A stretch of 31,687 nt of DNA from assembly GCA_964450865.1 (NCBI GenBank), contig CAYVHB010000033.1:1-31687 (forward strand), read 5' to 3'. The notes under the pieces were generated by a model that saw only the letters and a program-made list of their open reading frames with translations, made no database searches and was not told the origin of the DNA. This document shows, one piece after another, positions 1 to 8,798 of this stretch. Positions within the stretch are counted from its first letter, which is position 1, and every line of letters begins with the position of its first letter. Source of the stretch: CAYVHB01 sp964450865. Its GTDB lineage: Bacteria; Bacillota; Clostridia; Saccharofermentanales; UBA5734. A program made the translations under genes and the position numbers.

Positions 1-167
1 TTCTCTTGGGTTTAGTCATTTTGTCATTGTTTTATATTTTGCAAACACCCTCTAAGCATTGTCTTAATTCCCTTCAACGCTGAACAGCATGCCATCCAGG
101 ACAAGACACTGTCCATAACGATGTGCCCCAGATTGGCAACCGGAAAACAATTGCCTGTCGGCATGGT
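1..167. other. Non-coding end of window downstream of the large minus operon
   Basis: No supported gene lies here. It follows the stop codon of the last gene of the large minus-strand operon. A short inverted repeat near 109-125 (GGACA/TGTCC arms) has no T-run on the minus strand, so I do not call it a terminator. The true operon terminator may lie beyond the window. Confidence 0.5.
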
Positions 168-743
168 TCACCCGCCAATCCAATATACCAGCCACGCAAA
201 CACGGTTTGCAACTGATGCACGGTAAACCGTTTAACATCGCTTAGCATCGGCGTGATTTTACTGTACAGAATATGAACCTGCAAGAGAATACTGTTTTCA
301 TAATAAATGGTAATGATGACAAAACCAACGATCAAGGCCAGTAGCCAGGCATTGTTCCGGGCTAAAAGAGAGACAGATGGTTGCTTTTGTTTTGGATTTG
401 CATAAGTTTGCCGGCTCAGTTGAAGATACGGTCTGCTTATATCTGGATCAGCTTGCTGCTGCGTCAGGCCCACCCAGAAAGGAACGAAGGGAAGCGATTT
501 CCTGGCATCGTTGTCTGCTCCGCCCAATGCTTGATGAGCCAGAGCTTTCTGCAGCATCTTCTTGATAAATACGTCGATTGATTCTCCTTCGAATTTCTGG
601 CGTTGATAGAGCGAATTAAATCGTTGCAGGAACAAATGACTGCGATTGGGATCTGCTTTGAAAAAGATATAAACAGCTGTTGCCAACTGGATAAACAGAA
701 AAACAATTGCGGCTGCTATCTTCAAATCCGTGTCAATCTCCAC
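168..743 (-). CDS. Small membrane protein, last gene of the tubulin/GTPase/vWA operon
   Basis: About 191 residues, not recognised as a known family. There is an N-terminal hydrophobic segment right after a short acidic start (about residues 8-28). A charged, mostly hydrophilic middle follows (about 30-125), then a second clear membrane segment (LLALIVGFVIITIYY) and an amphipathic tail ending in WLVYWIGG. I place the start at GTG 743 because GGAGG (756-752) sits 8 bases upstream of it. The ATG six codons earlier (761) has no good ribosome binding site and would include this GGAGG in its own coding sequence. The gene starts 34 bases after the preceding gene ends and is probably co-transcribed with it. 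I infer a membrane partner of the operon's GTPase/vWA proteins, without evidence of activity. Confidence 0.75.
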   Translation of the reverse strand: MEIDTDLKIAAAIVFLFIQLATAVYIFFKADPNRSHLFLQRFNSLYQRQKFEGESIDVFIKKMLQKALAHQALGGADNDARKSLPFVPFWVGLTQQQADPDISRPYLQLSRQTYANPKQKQPSVSLLARNNAWLLALIVGFVIITIYYENSILLQVHILYSKITPMLSDVKRFTVHQLQTVFAWLVYWIGG

Positions 744-777
744 CGAAAATTCCTCCACCATGCCGAATCCCGGCTAC

Positions 778-1722
778 TTACGATTGGCCGAGCCTGGACA
801 AATAGTCATTCATAACAAGCGTGATATCCGGATTGGGGCTTTTTTTAAGAGTGCGTTCAACTAATTTTCTGTTATTTTCCAACAGATGACGATTGGCCAA
901 CATACATCGCATGACGATCTGGCACTGATATTCCATATTGGCCGGACTATCCCACGTAAACATCCGGTCCGTCACTTCATTGTATTCGATCAGTAAAACA
1001 AATAACTTCAAGGTATTCTCGCCGACAAAATCCGGACTCAGCAGAGCGATATGGAAAATCAAATTGATCAGCAGGACCCGTTCGTCGTACTTTACAATCT
1101 CGCGAAAATTGGATGGCGGTATATTTCTTCCTGACAATTCGTAGATGTAGTGTGAATAGAGTTGGGCCGCAATACGCTCGATATCATAAAAGGAATCGCG
1201 GTTCAGCTTCTTCTTGGCCAGACAGCTGGCCCGCAGGCGGGCATTTTCAGGTGTATCCTGCAGAACGGCAAGTAAACAAAGCAACGAATAGTAATTTTCA
1301 ATGCCATCGGGTGAGATTGTTTTGATTAATGCGTTTTGCGCTTGCGACACTACCAATTGATAAGCCTGATGCAAAGAACCTCGTTGCATGATCTCAGCCA
1401 GTTGCCCCAGGTAAATCGTCCGGAATCTTGACAATAACGCCACACCGAAAACGACTGAAATCATCATTGAAACAAACTGGACTGTCGAGCCGAAATGCAG
1501 AAACCGCATTAGCCAGAAAAACAGGCAAATGAATACAACCAGATACGCCCCGAGCAGGCGAACGGTCCTCTTCCTGGCCAGTTTCCTGATTTTAATATAA
1601 CCGGATTTCTGCGGATTTGCCGCAAGAGTCTCGATCATGATTTCATTATTGACCGGATTAACATATATGATGTTCAACAGGTGTTCTACTTGTTGCCTGG
1701 TATTGAATTGAAAATCAAACAT
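778..1722 (-). CDS. Two-pass membrane protein with helical cytosolic domain, unknown function
   Basis: 314 residues, family not recognised. An N-terminal soluble part of about 50 residues ends in a very basic stretch (KIRKLARKRTVR). A membrane hairpin follows (about residues 56-100: LLGAYLVVFICLFFWLM, then VSMMISVVFGVALL), and then about 200 residues of mainly helical, Leu-rich sequence resembling TPR/HEAT-like helical repeats, without a diagnostic motif. The basic stretch before the first membrane segment suggests that both soluble parts are cytosolic. The gene begins 19 bases after the stop of the GAP1-like gene. The ribosome binding site is weak: a GGGGG run about 14 bases upstream of ATG 1722. 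The role is inferred only from the operon, as a membrane anchor or partner. Confidence 0.75.
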   Translation of the reverse strand: MFDFQFNTRQQVEHLLNIIYVNPVNNEIMIETLAANPQKSGYIKIRKLARKRTVRLLGAYLVVFICLFFWLMRFLHFGSTVQFVSMMISVVFGVALLSRFRTIYLGQLAEIMQRGSLHQAYQLVVSQAQNALIKTISPDGIENYYSLLCLLAVLQDTPENARLRASCLAKKKLNRDSFYDIERIAAQLYSHYIYELSGRNIPPSNFREIVKYDERVLLINLIFHIALLSPDFVGENTLKLFVLLIEYNEVTDRMFTWDSPANMEYQCQIVMRCMLANRHLLENNRKLVERTLKKSPNPDITLVMNDYLSRLGQS

Positions 1723-1741
1723 GGCTGTCAGTCGATCCCCC

Positions 1742-4486
1742 TTATTTTAAAGCTGCACGTAGCCAACTGATTATATCGTTTAACGAATTTCTTGTTATTT
1801 GCCATCCGCCTTTTACCAACCAGTAAATGAACAAGACCAGCAAAAGTACAACCAGCAAGACGCCTATTACAACCAGCAAGATCCGGATGTATCTCCAAAT
1901 ACTTCGGCCGGACGCAACTTCGGCATACAGGCTGCTGTCCCCGCTCGCGGTGGAGGGGCCAAATCGAGTATTATCGTAATAATCCCGCCGGTTATTTGTT
2001 TGCGGCCGGAAATTGAACGCGGTGTTGTGAGAGACCGGATTGCCGGAAGCAGCCCCGGTTGGAACCGGAGCCTGATTCATCGGGTCATTTTGTCGGGCCT
2101 CGCTTTGCTCCAGGCTTTTGCTTTTTATATAATTCATGCTTTCTTCGAGTCTGTTTTTGACATTATTTTTCTTGATGAGCTTGTGAAGCTTGACCCGATC
2201 CTTTTCCGGAATAAAAGCCTTACCATCAATTGTCACGAGCAAATCAACGATCATGTTGTCAGCAATATTATAATATTCATCTTGATTCAGCATCCAGCCA
2301 GCCAGTTGTAGAATACGATCAAACTGATCTTTTAAAAATTTACTCGACAAGAGAACCGGCCATTGGTATATTATCGTCGTGTCAGAATGCGGGATCCTGT
2401 TGAGCGGTCTCAGCAAGGAGAGCAAATGCCGATTCTGGAGATCTTGCCAGGTACGATCCGCCTCATCGGCAGCCCAATTATGGCGGCCGAATTCTTGCAG
2501 GACATATTGATTTCGATATTCAAGCACGCTCGTCCGTTGAGCATCAGGTATTCTGGACAAATGATTCTGAATGGCCAGATCCAGATTCGCAAAATCGGCG
2601 GCAGATTCAGCCTGCAGCTGGGTTTTTAGAACGCCGAGGAGAACGGTTCGATATCTGGCCTCCTGATCATCGATCGCAAAATCGCTGGCGGCCGGTTCAC
2701 GATATTTATTTTTCAGCCACTGGCCAGGTATCACTCGAAAATCCAGCGCGCAAATAATTGAGCGGTGGCATTCTGCCAGGATTTGTCTGCCAGATTCAGT
2801 ACCAAAAAAGCTTATGTTGATCACGGATGCATAATTCATGAAGTCATCATACATTTTCGCGTCAATGACCTTGCGTTCGGTCACCCTTTGCATGACCATT
2901 CTGGCCCCGCGGTTGAATTGTTCAGAACGATTGTGCAGTCGGAATGATTCTTCGCTATTCTGTTCCGGGAAACCACGGTGTGCGTCATTTGATTTCAGAA
3001 TGCCTGACAATTCGTCGAAACACTGGTTGATCAGCGGCATGACCAGGCGGTACTCGGCTGCGCCGGATATCTGATAGTCCAGATAATCTGAACCCAGATC
3101 GAAGAAATCGGTCAGGCGGAAGATCTGGGGCCAAAAATTTTGCCAGATACTATAATCCATGCGGCATCCATCATACTTCCTGAATATATCCGCAGCTCGT
3201 TTGCCTTCATGAATCTCATCATCAATCATTTCACTCAGGATTGGCATGATTTCACTCATTTTCGCCTGATCCAGCTGAACAATGTGAAATAACATCCGGA
3301 TGGTATCCGGATGATTGTTTAATTGATTGTTTATTTTAAGCCAATCCAGAATCTTCCCGAAAATATTCTGGTTCTTCAGGTAGTCGGACTGGCTTTCCAT
3401 CATGATCAGTCGCGGATAATTTTTTGCAAAAAACGCATAGGTGATTTGCTGCTTGTCATTGACGATGCTGATATCATAGACAAACAAACTCGGGCTGGCC
3501 CGCCACGGACGCGAGCCAATCGCTTTTTGAATCCTGTCAATAAACTGCTGCAACTGTTCGATGGAATTCCCGGCTGAATATAACAGTGATGTTGCCGCCT
3601 GCAGATAGTATGATTCCGTTATCCGTGTATCATCTTTCGCTTGATCGCCAATAAAGTAAAGATCATTATTGATGAACAAGTATTCATTGGCGATCATCCG
3701 GCCCATCACGTTGACATACTTGGTTGCCTGGCTGATCGGTTGTTCGACATAGGCGGCATAGACGAAATTGATCATGGCTGTAAATTGATTGTTGCGCGGA
3801 TCTTTGGCCATCAGGGTGCTGTAAGTTAAAGCGTGACGCATTTCAATAGGCAGGCACGAAAATATATAGAACAGAATCCTGGCTGCATAACTCCAGCTAT
3901 CAGTCAAATCCTGGTCGACGACGAAATAAATCCGGCGTCCGTTTTCCAGACAATCAGCCACAGCCAGCATGATGCTGTAGAACTTATTCTGATCAATGCC
4001 GGATTCCATTAATTCGCGACTGCCGATAATCGGATCAAAGCGTTTTGACTGGGCAGGAAAGCTGTTGTAGTCGTATTCCTGATAAGCTAGGTCTTGGCCA
4101 TTTATGTCTTCAGATAGGTAAGCGGCCCCCAGCATACGCCCCGGTTGCCAGAGTAGCCACTGGGCACTGTCCGGATCGACTACATATTGATGGGAGATAA
4201 ATGTTGAACGGCTGCTCCGCCCGTTTTCCGACTGGACAATATAGCTGGTCCTGGAAAGTATAAAACTGCTCGAATTAGCACTGATCGGCAGCTTGAGATA
4301 GCGGTCCGGTTTATAATCCTTCTCCCCGCAGACAGTCAGGGCATTGGCATCATACTCGCAGTAACGGGCCAGCACATTGCGCATGGAATCATTGACGCTG
4401 GCTGAGTAACCCACCGACCCCAGGCCTTGTGATTTCACGTATCGATTCAGATAGCTAGACCGACTATAAACGTTTTGACCGATCAT
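1742..4486 (-). CDS. GTPase-associated protein 1 (GAP1)-like protein with C-terminal membrane anchor
   Basis: About 914 residues. The N-terminal part matches what I know of the GAP1 family found beside TRAFAC-type GTPases: an early QGLGSVGYSAS stretch (residues 20-30), an STFISHQYVV segment (about 94-103), and a later segment reading SCLPIEMRHALTYSTLM, like the family's conserved LP..R..L..ST block. The middle is a long helical region. Near the C terminus come a Pro/Asn/Ser-rich linker and one strong membrane helix (RILLVVIGVLLVVLLLVLFI), leaving about 20 residues after it. The start at ATG 4486 is set by GGAGG 8 bases upstream. An ATG six bases earlier (4492) is too close to it. The gene overlaps the preceding one by 23 bases, so translation is probably coupled. 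It probably works with the upstream GTPases as adaptor or effector at the membrane (inference). Confidence 0.8.
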   Translation of the reverse strand: MIGQNVYSRSSYLNRYVKSQGLGSVGYSASVNDSMRNVLARYCEYDANALTVCGEKDYKPDRYLKLPISANSSSFILSRTSYIVQSENGRSSRSTFISHQYVVDPDSAQWLLWQPGRMLGAAYLSEDINGQDLAYQEYDYNSFPAQSKRFDPIIGSRELMESGIDQNKFYSIMLAVADCLENGRRIYFVVDQDLTDSWSYAARILFYIFSCLPIEMRHALTYSTLMAKDPRNNQFTAMINFVYAAYVEQPISQATKYVNVMGRMIANEYLFINNDLYFIGDQAKDDTRITESYYLQAATSLLYSAGNSIEQLQQFIDRIQKAIGSRPWRASPSLFVYDISIVNDKQQITYAFFAKNYPRLIMMESQSDYLKNQNIFGKILDWLKINNQLNNHPDTIRMLFHIVQLDQAKMSEIMPILSEMIDDEIHEGKRAADIFRKYDGCRMDYSIWQNFWPQIFRLTDFFDLGSDYLDYQISGAAEYRLVMPLINQCFDELSGILKSNDAHRGFPEQNSEESFRLHNRSEQFNRGARMVMQRVTERKVIDAKMYDDFMNYASVINISFFGTESGRQILAECHRSIICALDFRVIPGQWLKNKYREPAASDFAIDDQEARYRTVLLGVLKTQLQAESAADFANLDLAIQNHLSRIPDAQRTSVLEYRNQYVLQEFGRHNWAADEADRTWQDLQNRHLLSLLRPLNRIPHSDTTIIYQWPVLLSSKFLKDQFDRILQLAGWMLNQDEYYNIADNMIVDLLVTIDGKAFIPEKDRVKLHKLIKKNNVKNRLEESMNYIKSKSLEQSEARQNDPMNQAPVPTGAASGNPVSHNTAFNFRPQTNNRRDYYDNTRFGPSTASGDSSLYAEVASGRSIWRYIRILLVVIGVLLVVLLLVLFIYWLVKGGWQITRNSLNDIISWLRAALK

Positions 4487-5429
4487 TTCCATTGCCTCCA
4501 GTAATTTTCGCGATCCAGGATAAGATATCACCGATGTTAGCCCGCATGGTCTGCCGGTCTGTGTCAACACGCAAAATGATCAGATCCATTACAGCAAACC
4601 AATGTTGCAATATTAATAATACTTCAGGTGTATCAGGCTGCTCTTCAATGATGACCAGGGCCGGTTGCCGGCATTTTCCTGTCGCGTTCAGTTTGTGTTC
4701 GATCAGCGAATCGAGATAACAGACCGCATCTGAGCGCTGATATTCAGAAAATCCGTTCTGATTGGCCGCCAGATACAGAATCAGGCCGTCCGAGCAGGCC
4801 AGGACGCGGCCCATTAAAGCAGCATTGAAGGCTTGACGATGTTTTAACTGACGTGCAGTACCGAAGGCCAGGCGGACGCTTGCGGGCCAGTGCTGCAGGT
4901 AGACTTTCAATACCGGCAGATATGTAAATAGTGATGCTGGTTCGAACTTGTCTGCTGGCCAGCCTTGTTCATCTGCCATAGTCTGCAAATCCTGGATCAG
5001 CGCCGGCATCAGATACTGATAGTTACCGATCAAACTGATGTGGGTCATTTTCTGATCATAATCGGCAGTCTGCAGCTGATTATGACAAGACGGGCAGATC
5101 AAGTCTGGATAAATTCGACCCTGGTCATCGATGAAACAGTATTGACCCGGATGCACTGCAGATCCGGACTGGATCGCGGCTTGCGGCGCAGGATCCGCAG
5201 GGAACCATTTCTGCACATGATCCGATGAATATCGCTGTGGTTTAATTATTTTGCCCAGCTGGTATTGCAGGCGGCCATTGATATTCAACCAGAAGATGGA
5301 ATAGCTGAAGTCCAGATTATCATCGATCGTCGGGCCGGATTCTGATTGATGACTCAAGCCCAGGAAAGTCATATGCTCCCGCTGCAACGGATGAAAACAA
5401 TACGGACACAGACGGAATAACACAGGCAT
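4464..5429 (-). CDS. Zinc-ribbon pseudo-GTPase, paralogue of the upstream GTPase
   Basis: About 321 residues with the same layout as the adjacent GTPase gene. There is an N-terminal split zinc ribbon (CPYC at residues 8-11, CPSC at 112-115) followed by a Rossmann-type domain. The P-loop strand is still readable (HISLIGN) but continues YQYLMP instead of the A-x-G-K-T seen next door, so the nucleotide-binding Lys and Thr are lost. Downstream, SDGLILYL aligns with SDGLIICK of the GTPase, and ALVIIEEQPD sits where the GTPase has the G4 motif VYTKMD. These are alignments by eye. I infer a catalytically dead partner, perhaps forming a heterodimer with or regulating the active GTPase. Start ATG 5429 has GAGGA 8 bases upstream. 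A TTG five codons earlier is less well placed. It begins 33 bases after the GTPase gene and overlaps the GAP1-like gene by 23 bases. Confidence 0.8.
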   Translation of the reverse strand: MPVLFRLCPYCFHPLQREHMTFLGLSHQSESGPTIDDNLDFSYSIFWLNINGRLQYQLGKIIKPQRYSSDHVQKWFPADPAPQAAIQSGSAVHPGQYCFIDDQGRIYPDLICPSCHNQLQTADYDQKMTHISLIGNYQYLMPALIQDLQTMADEQGWPADKFEPASLFTYLPVLKVYLQHWPASVRLAFGTARQLKHRQAFNAALMGRVLACSDGLILYLAANQNGFSEYQRSDAVCYLDSLIEHKLNATGKCRQPALVIIEEQPDTPEVLLILQHWFAVMDLIILRVDTDRQTMRANIGDILSWIAKITGGNGNDRSKRL

Positions 5430-5462
5430 ATCAAACTTCCTCAATCCTTGCTGATCCGGTCA

Positions 5463-6818
5463 TCACAAGTCACTGGCATTCAGATACATCGAACGTTGCC
5501 CGCGGCCATACAGTTGCCCGCTGACCAGGCCCATCTGCATCAGAAACCAGATGATTGGCATCTGAATATTGACAGCTGGGGCGAATAGACGTCTGAAATC
5601 ATTGCCAACGACCGGCGTCCCGCTGGCTGACACAGCGAAAATATTCATTTTATCGTTGTCAATGCGCTGGGCTATCGATTTTATATCATTCTCATGATCA
5701 ATTTGCTTCAGTAAAGCTAGGAGTTGCTGCCGCTGGGTAAAGAACAGGTCACAACGGATCTGGCGCGGCCCCCGGCCCTGCTGTTCCGGCACGCAAAAAT
5801 TCTGATTATGAAAAATGATTGAATCTTCGGGAATGCTGAAGTCTTCGCGGATTTGGGCCTGGTTAATCAGGTCCATTTTGGTATATACGATAGCAACCGG
5901 CTTTTTATATTTACGGTCATTTATCATATAATTAATCATCAGCTGCTGCACTTGGCCCGGATCGATCTGATGGGCTTCGCCAATATGTTGCTCATCAATG
6001 TACGGATGCAGGCGATAAAAGGTTGAAATATCTTTACAGATGATCAGGCCGTCAGAGTTGTTGAGATACCGTCCTTTAAAGCTGATAAACTCCTGGCCGC
6101 TCTGGTTATCATTGGTTACTTCTCCCGGGAAATCATACAGGATGAGATTGGCTTGATCATCACCATTTGTTAACTGATAAACAATAGGCTCCTGCACAAT
6201 CAACTGGGTGGCCTTGAGGATCTCATCATCATCCGGATTAATGAGCTTTTGGTAGAGGGTGCTATACTCCCTGGCATTATCGCTTAAAGGAAGGGCGGTA
6301 ATGCCTATTTCGCCAAGTAGGCGGTTGATTGAACTGCAAAGACGCGTCAGGTACAGTGTTTTGCCTACGGCTGTATTCCCGAGAAATGAGATGATATAGG
6401 TTGGTATTTTGCCGATATTGATCGGCAACACATTGTGGCAGCGCGGACATAGTTTCTCCCTGGTTTCATGGCCGCTTTCTTCCTGGACGGACATGATGAT
6501 GCCGGTTTGCTGATCGCGATCTATGCGCGCGAAAAGGTCCGGTTGCGCATATGGCATCAGGACTGGCAATTTCAGGATGGGACTATCGGCACCCTTGCGA
6601 ATTTTCGCCTGGTATTTGCGCAATTCCTCATCCTGGACCGGAGTCTGATCATAATTGTGGGAGCGAAAGACAATATGATCATGTTTATATGACTCATAAC
6701 AGTAAGGGCAGACAATCGGATAACTGTTGTCTTTTTCTGGTCTTTTCAGGATTGATTCGAAAAAAACAGCATCCGGTATATCTTCAGTCTTGCCAAATAT
6801 TTTTTTAAAAAATCCCAT
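5463..6818 (-). CDS. Zinc-ribbon TRAFAC-type GTPase (double-GTPase/GAP1-associated type)
   Basis: About 451 residues. A split zinc ribbon is formed by C37/C40 and C124/C127, with a variable insert between. The GTPase domain follows: P-loop GNTAVGKT (147-154), Walker B/G3 DFPGE (229-233), and G4 TKMD (313-316). The G4 motif specifies guanine, so GTP is the likely substrate. The GNTAVGKT form and the association with GAP1 are those I know from the GTPases computationally named DO-GTPase/TRAFAC in bacterial conflict-type operons. No membrane segment was seen. Start ATG 6818 is preceded by AAGGAG at 8 bases and shares one base with the stop of the previous gene (TAATG), which means coupled translation. 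A longer frame to 6869 exists but would overlap that gene. It is the likely switch controlling the GAP1-like and pseudo-GTPase proteins encoded just after it (inference). Confidence 0.88.
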   Translation of the reverse strand: MGFFKKIFGKTEDIPDAVFFESILKRPEKDNSYPIVCPYCYESYKHDHIVFRSHNYDQTPVQDEELRKYQAKIRKGADSPILKLPVLMPYAQPDLFARIDRDQQTGIIMSVQEESGHETREKLCPRCHNVLPINIGKIPTYIISFLGNTAVGKTLYLTRLCSSINRLLGEIGITALPLSDNAREYSTLYQKLINPDDDEILKATQLIVQEPIVYQLTNGDDQANLILYDFPGEVTNDNQSGQEFISFKGRYLNNSDGLIICKDISTFYRLHPYIDEQHIGEAHQIDPGQVQQLMINYMINDRKYKKPVAIVYTKMDLINQAQIREDFSIPEDSIIFHNQNFCVPEQQGRGPRQIRCDLFFTQRQQLLALLKQIDHENDIKSIAQRIDNDKMNIFAVSASGTPVVGNDFRRLFAPAVNIQMPIIWFLMQMGLVSGQLYGRGQRSMYLNASDL

Positions 6819-7402
6819 TATCCTGTCTCCTTCTGGTTTACCAGTAAAATAAAATCGCGATAGTAGCAATAATTCAATTTTTCGATCTGTTTATCCCGGT
6901 TGATGGTCAGGCAAAGCGTCTGACCTCGCTGCAAGGCGAACAGCTCATATTCCTCATCACCGTGGATCAGGGGCAGATACTGCGTATTGTGCAAGGTATC
7001 ATTCCTGGTGTCCTCGATTTGATACAAGATATCGCCGTCCTGCAAATATTTGAGAACCGGCGAACGCGCGGTGTCAATGACCAGCCGTACTTTGTTGTGA
7101 TTTCTATTATTCACCGCATAATAGATCAGATACTTCTGATCCAGAATCAAAACCCTGCCACTTTCGGCTGGATCTGGTGTATCTTTGACCAATTCGGGGA
7201 TGATCTGAACCGCTACGGGATGGTCACACTGAAAATAATAGCCGTCGCCATTTCTGAATGTGTCAAAATCGATGGAAGCAATCGATTCAGGCGTACTTTC
7301 GAACATGTTTTCAACCACAACTTTATACCGCGGATAAAGACGATTCCAGATCCAGGTCAGTTTATAGCGATTGGGCGCGATTTTATGACTTTGAATATTC
7401 AA
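6818..7402 (-). CDS. Small beta-rich protein of unknown function, translationally coupled to the GTPase
   Basis: About 194 residues, not recognised. The sequence alternates hydrophobic and polar residues with many aromatic residues (KLTWIWNRLYPRYKVVVEN, GDGYYFQCDHPVAVQIIPE). This suggests a beta-sandwich or barrel without membrane segments, signal peptide or metal ribbon. I choose the TTG at 7402 as start because GGAGG (7415-7411) lies exactly 8 bases upstream and the codon follows the preceding stop by 19 bases. The ATG at 7477 would overlap the vWA gene by 56 bases and has no ribosome binding site. The stop TAA overlaps the ATG of the GTPase gene by one base, so the two products are probably made in balanced amounts and may bind each other. 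That they form a complex is inference. Confidence 0.7.
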   Translation of the reverse strand: MNIQSHKIAPNRYKLTWIWNRLYPRYKVVVENMFESTPESIASIDFDTFRNGDGYYFQCDHPVAVQIIPELVKDTPDPAESGRVLILDQKYLIYYAVNNRNHNKVRLVIDTARSPVLKYLQDGDILYQIEDTRNDTLHNTQYLPLIHGDEEYELFALQRGQTLCLTINRDKQIEKLNYCYYRDFILLVNQKETG

Positions 7403-7421
7403 CCGGAACACCTCCGCCGCA

Positions 7422-8783
7422 TCAGCTGAATCGCTTGTTCTCAGAATGTCCGGCTGGCTGGCCGAGGACATTTTCATTATTTTTCACGGTTGCGGACTTC
7501 TGACCGGCACCAGGTGTTATCCCATCAAACGACATTTTCTTATTGGCGGCGTAATGGGGGTAAAAGAGAAACAGCAAGGCCATTAAAATAAAGGCAACGA
7601 GACGCAAAACTGATCCATTGATCAGCCAGCCAAAGCCGGCCTCGAGAACGAACCCGGCCAACAGTGCGGCCAGGCCGCCGACGGCAAGCTGATGCCGGTT
7701 ATTCCGGCCAGCCGGCAGTTCACCCAGGAGTAACATTGTCAGAACACAAACCAGACCGCCCAGAATCAGGATGAATAACACGCGCAAAAATGCCCAGAAC
7801 AGACCGGTCCGCTCCCGTCCCGGCCGAAAATCCAGCAGGTTTCGTTCGGATGAGATGACGGTCATTTTTTCGATCGTTGATTTGAATTCACCTATATTCC
7901 GGATTGAATAGTAACTGCCGCCAGTCGCCTGGGCGATGCTGCGCAGCAGTTCGATTCCGCCCCATTTATCCCCCAGCGAAACACTGTTCAGCACGATGCC
8001 CTGCTCCAGACAGCTATTGATGATGCTGGCCCGATTCACCCGGCTCAGCCCATCGGACAGCAGGATAATACTCATCGCACGATCCGGCTCACGAACTGAC
8101 TGGTATTGACTGATTGCGGTCAATAAGGCCATCTGGATATCCGTACCGCCGTCCGAGGCAGCGGATTTGCTGGATTGATCGATCAGGTGACGCTGATTCT
8201 GTGTCAATTTGTCCATGGGTACCTGATCAATCAGCTGCTGATTGAAACGAATCAGGCCAACTCGCATGGTATCACTTTGCGCCGCCAGGATGGAGCGCAA
8301 GGCGTTATAACGTTCATAATTGGGATCTGACTCCAGCATGCTGCCTGAATCATCAATGACAAAATAATAGTCATCAAAACTGATCTGCTGAACCCGGCCT
8401 CCCAGGCCATAAATGAATTGCAGGAAGGCACCTGTAATAAAACAAATTACCATGCCGATCAAAAGGACCACCAGCGCCCTGGCGACCGTGAAATTTTCCA
8501 GCCGGCCTTTGACACTTTCAATTATCAAAGCCAGCACACCGCCAATACCAAAAAATATCGCAAAGCTGATCCCGACCAGCATGATATCGGGCCAATGACG
8601 CAAGAGATTATTGTACATCATATTGACAATAAGACTTGTCACGCCAGCCGCAATCACGCTGCCAACCAGTAAGGCCTGGTAAAACTTCATCCCTTGCGGC
8701 GTCTTGCGGGCAGATTCATGATTGAATGAAGGCCGGGGACCGGCTGGAATCGGTGTTTCTGTTCCGAATCGGTTATTGCCCAT
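7422..8783 (-). CDS. Membrane-bound vWA-domain protein
   Basis: 453 residues. Three membrane helices lie at about residues 34-55, 66-90 and 100-125, then a von Willebrand factor A domain (about 134-310), then three more hydrophobic segments in the C-terminal third (LFWAFLRVLFILILGGLVCVL onward). The metal-ion-dependent adhesion site is intact: D144-x-S146-x-S148 in the stretch VIDDSGSM, a Thr in DGGTDI, and an Asp in LLSDGLS. Such domains bind partner proteins through a divalent cation. With six membrane helices it could act as a membrane scaffold. The start ATG 8783 has AAGGA about 11 bases upstream and follows the previous gene by 15 bases. It is the second vWA protein of this operon. Its place beside the GTPase genes suggests that it recruits or senses their products (inference). 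Confidence 0.88.
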   Translation of the reverse strand: MGNNRFGTETPIPAGPRPSFNHESARKTPQGMKFYQALLVGSVIAAGVTSLIVNMMYNNLLRHWPDIMLVGISFAIFFGIGGVLALIIESVKGRLENFTVARALVVLLIGMVICFITGAFLQFIYGLGGRVQQISFDDYYFVIDDSGSMLESDPNYERYNALRSILAAQSDTMRVGLIRFNQQLIDQVPMDKLTQNQRHLIDQSSKSAASDGGTDIQMALLTAISQYQSVREPDRAMSIILLSDGLSRVNRASIINSCLEQGIVLNSVSLGDKWGGIELLRSIAQATGGSYYSIRNIGEFKSTIEKMTVISSERNLLDFRPGRERTGLFWAFLRVLFILILGGLVCVLTMLLLGELPAGRNNRHQLAVGGLAALLAGFVLEAGFGWLINGSVLRLVAFILMALLFLFYPHYAANKKMSFDGITPGAGQKSATVKNNENVLGQPAGHSENKRFS

Positions 8784-8798
8784 GATATTGATCTTCCT

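Noticed and set aside
105..125. Inverted repeat as terminator of the large operon
   Set aside because: The arms are only five bases and no T-run follows on the minus strand.
377..815. Plus-strand frames of 60-70 codons opposite the last operon gene
   Set aside because: They are antisense shadows with no start signals.
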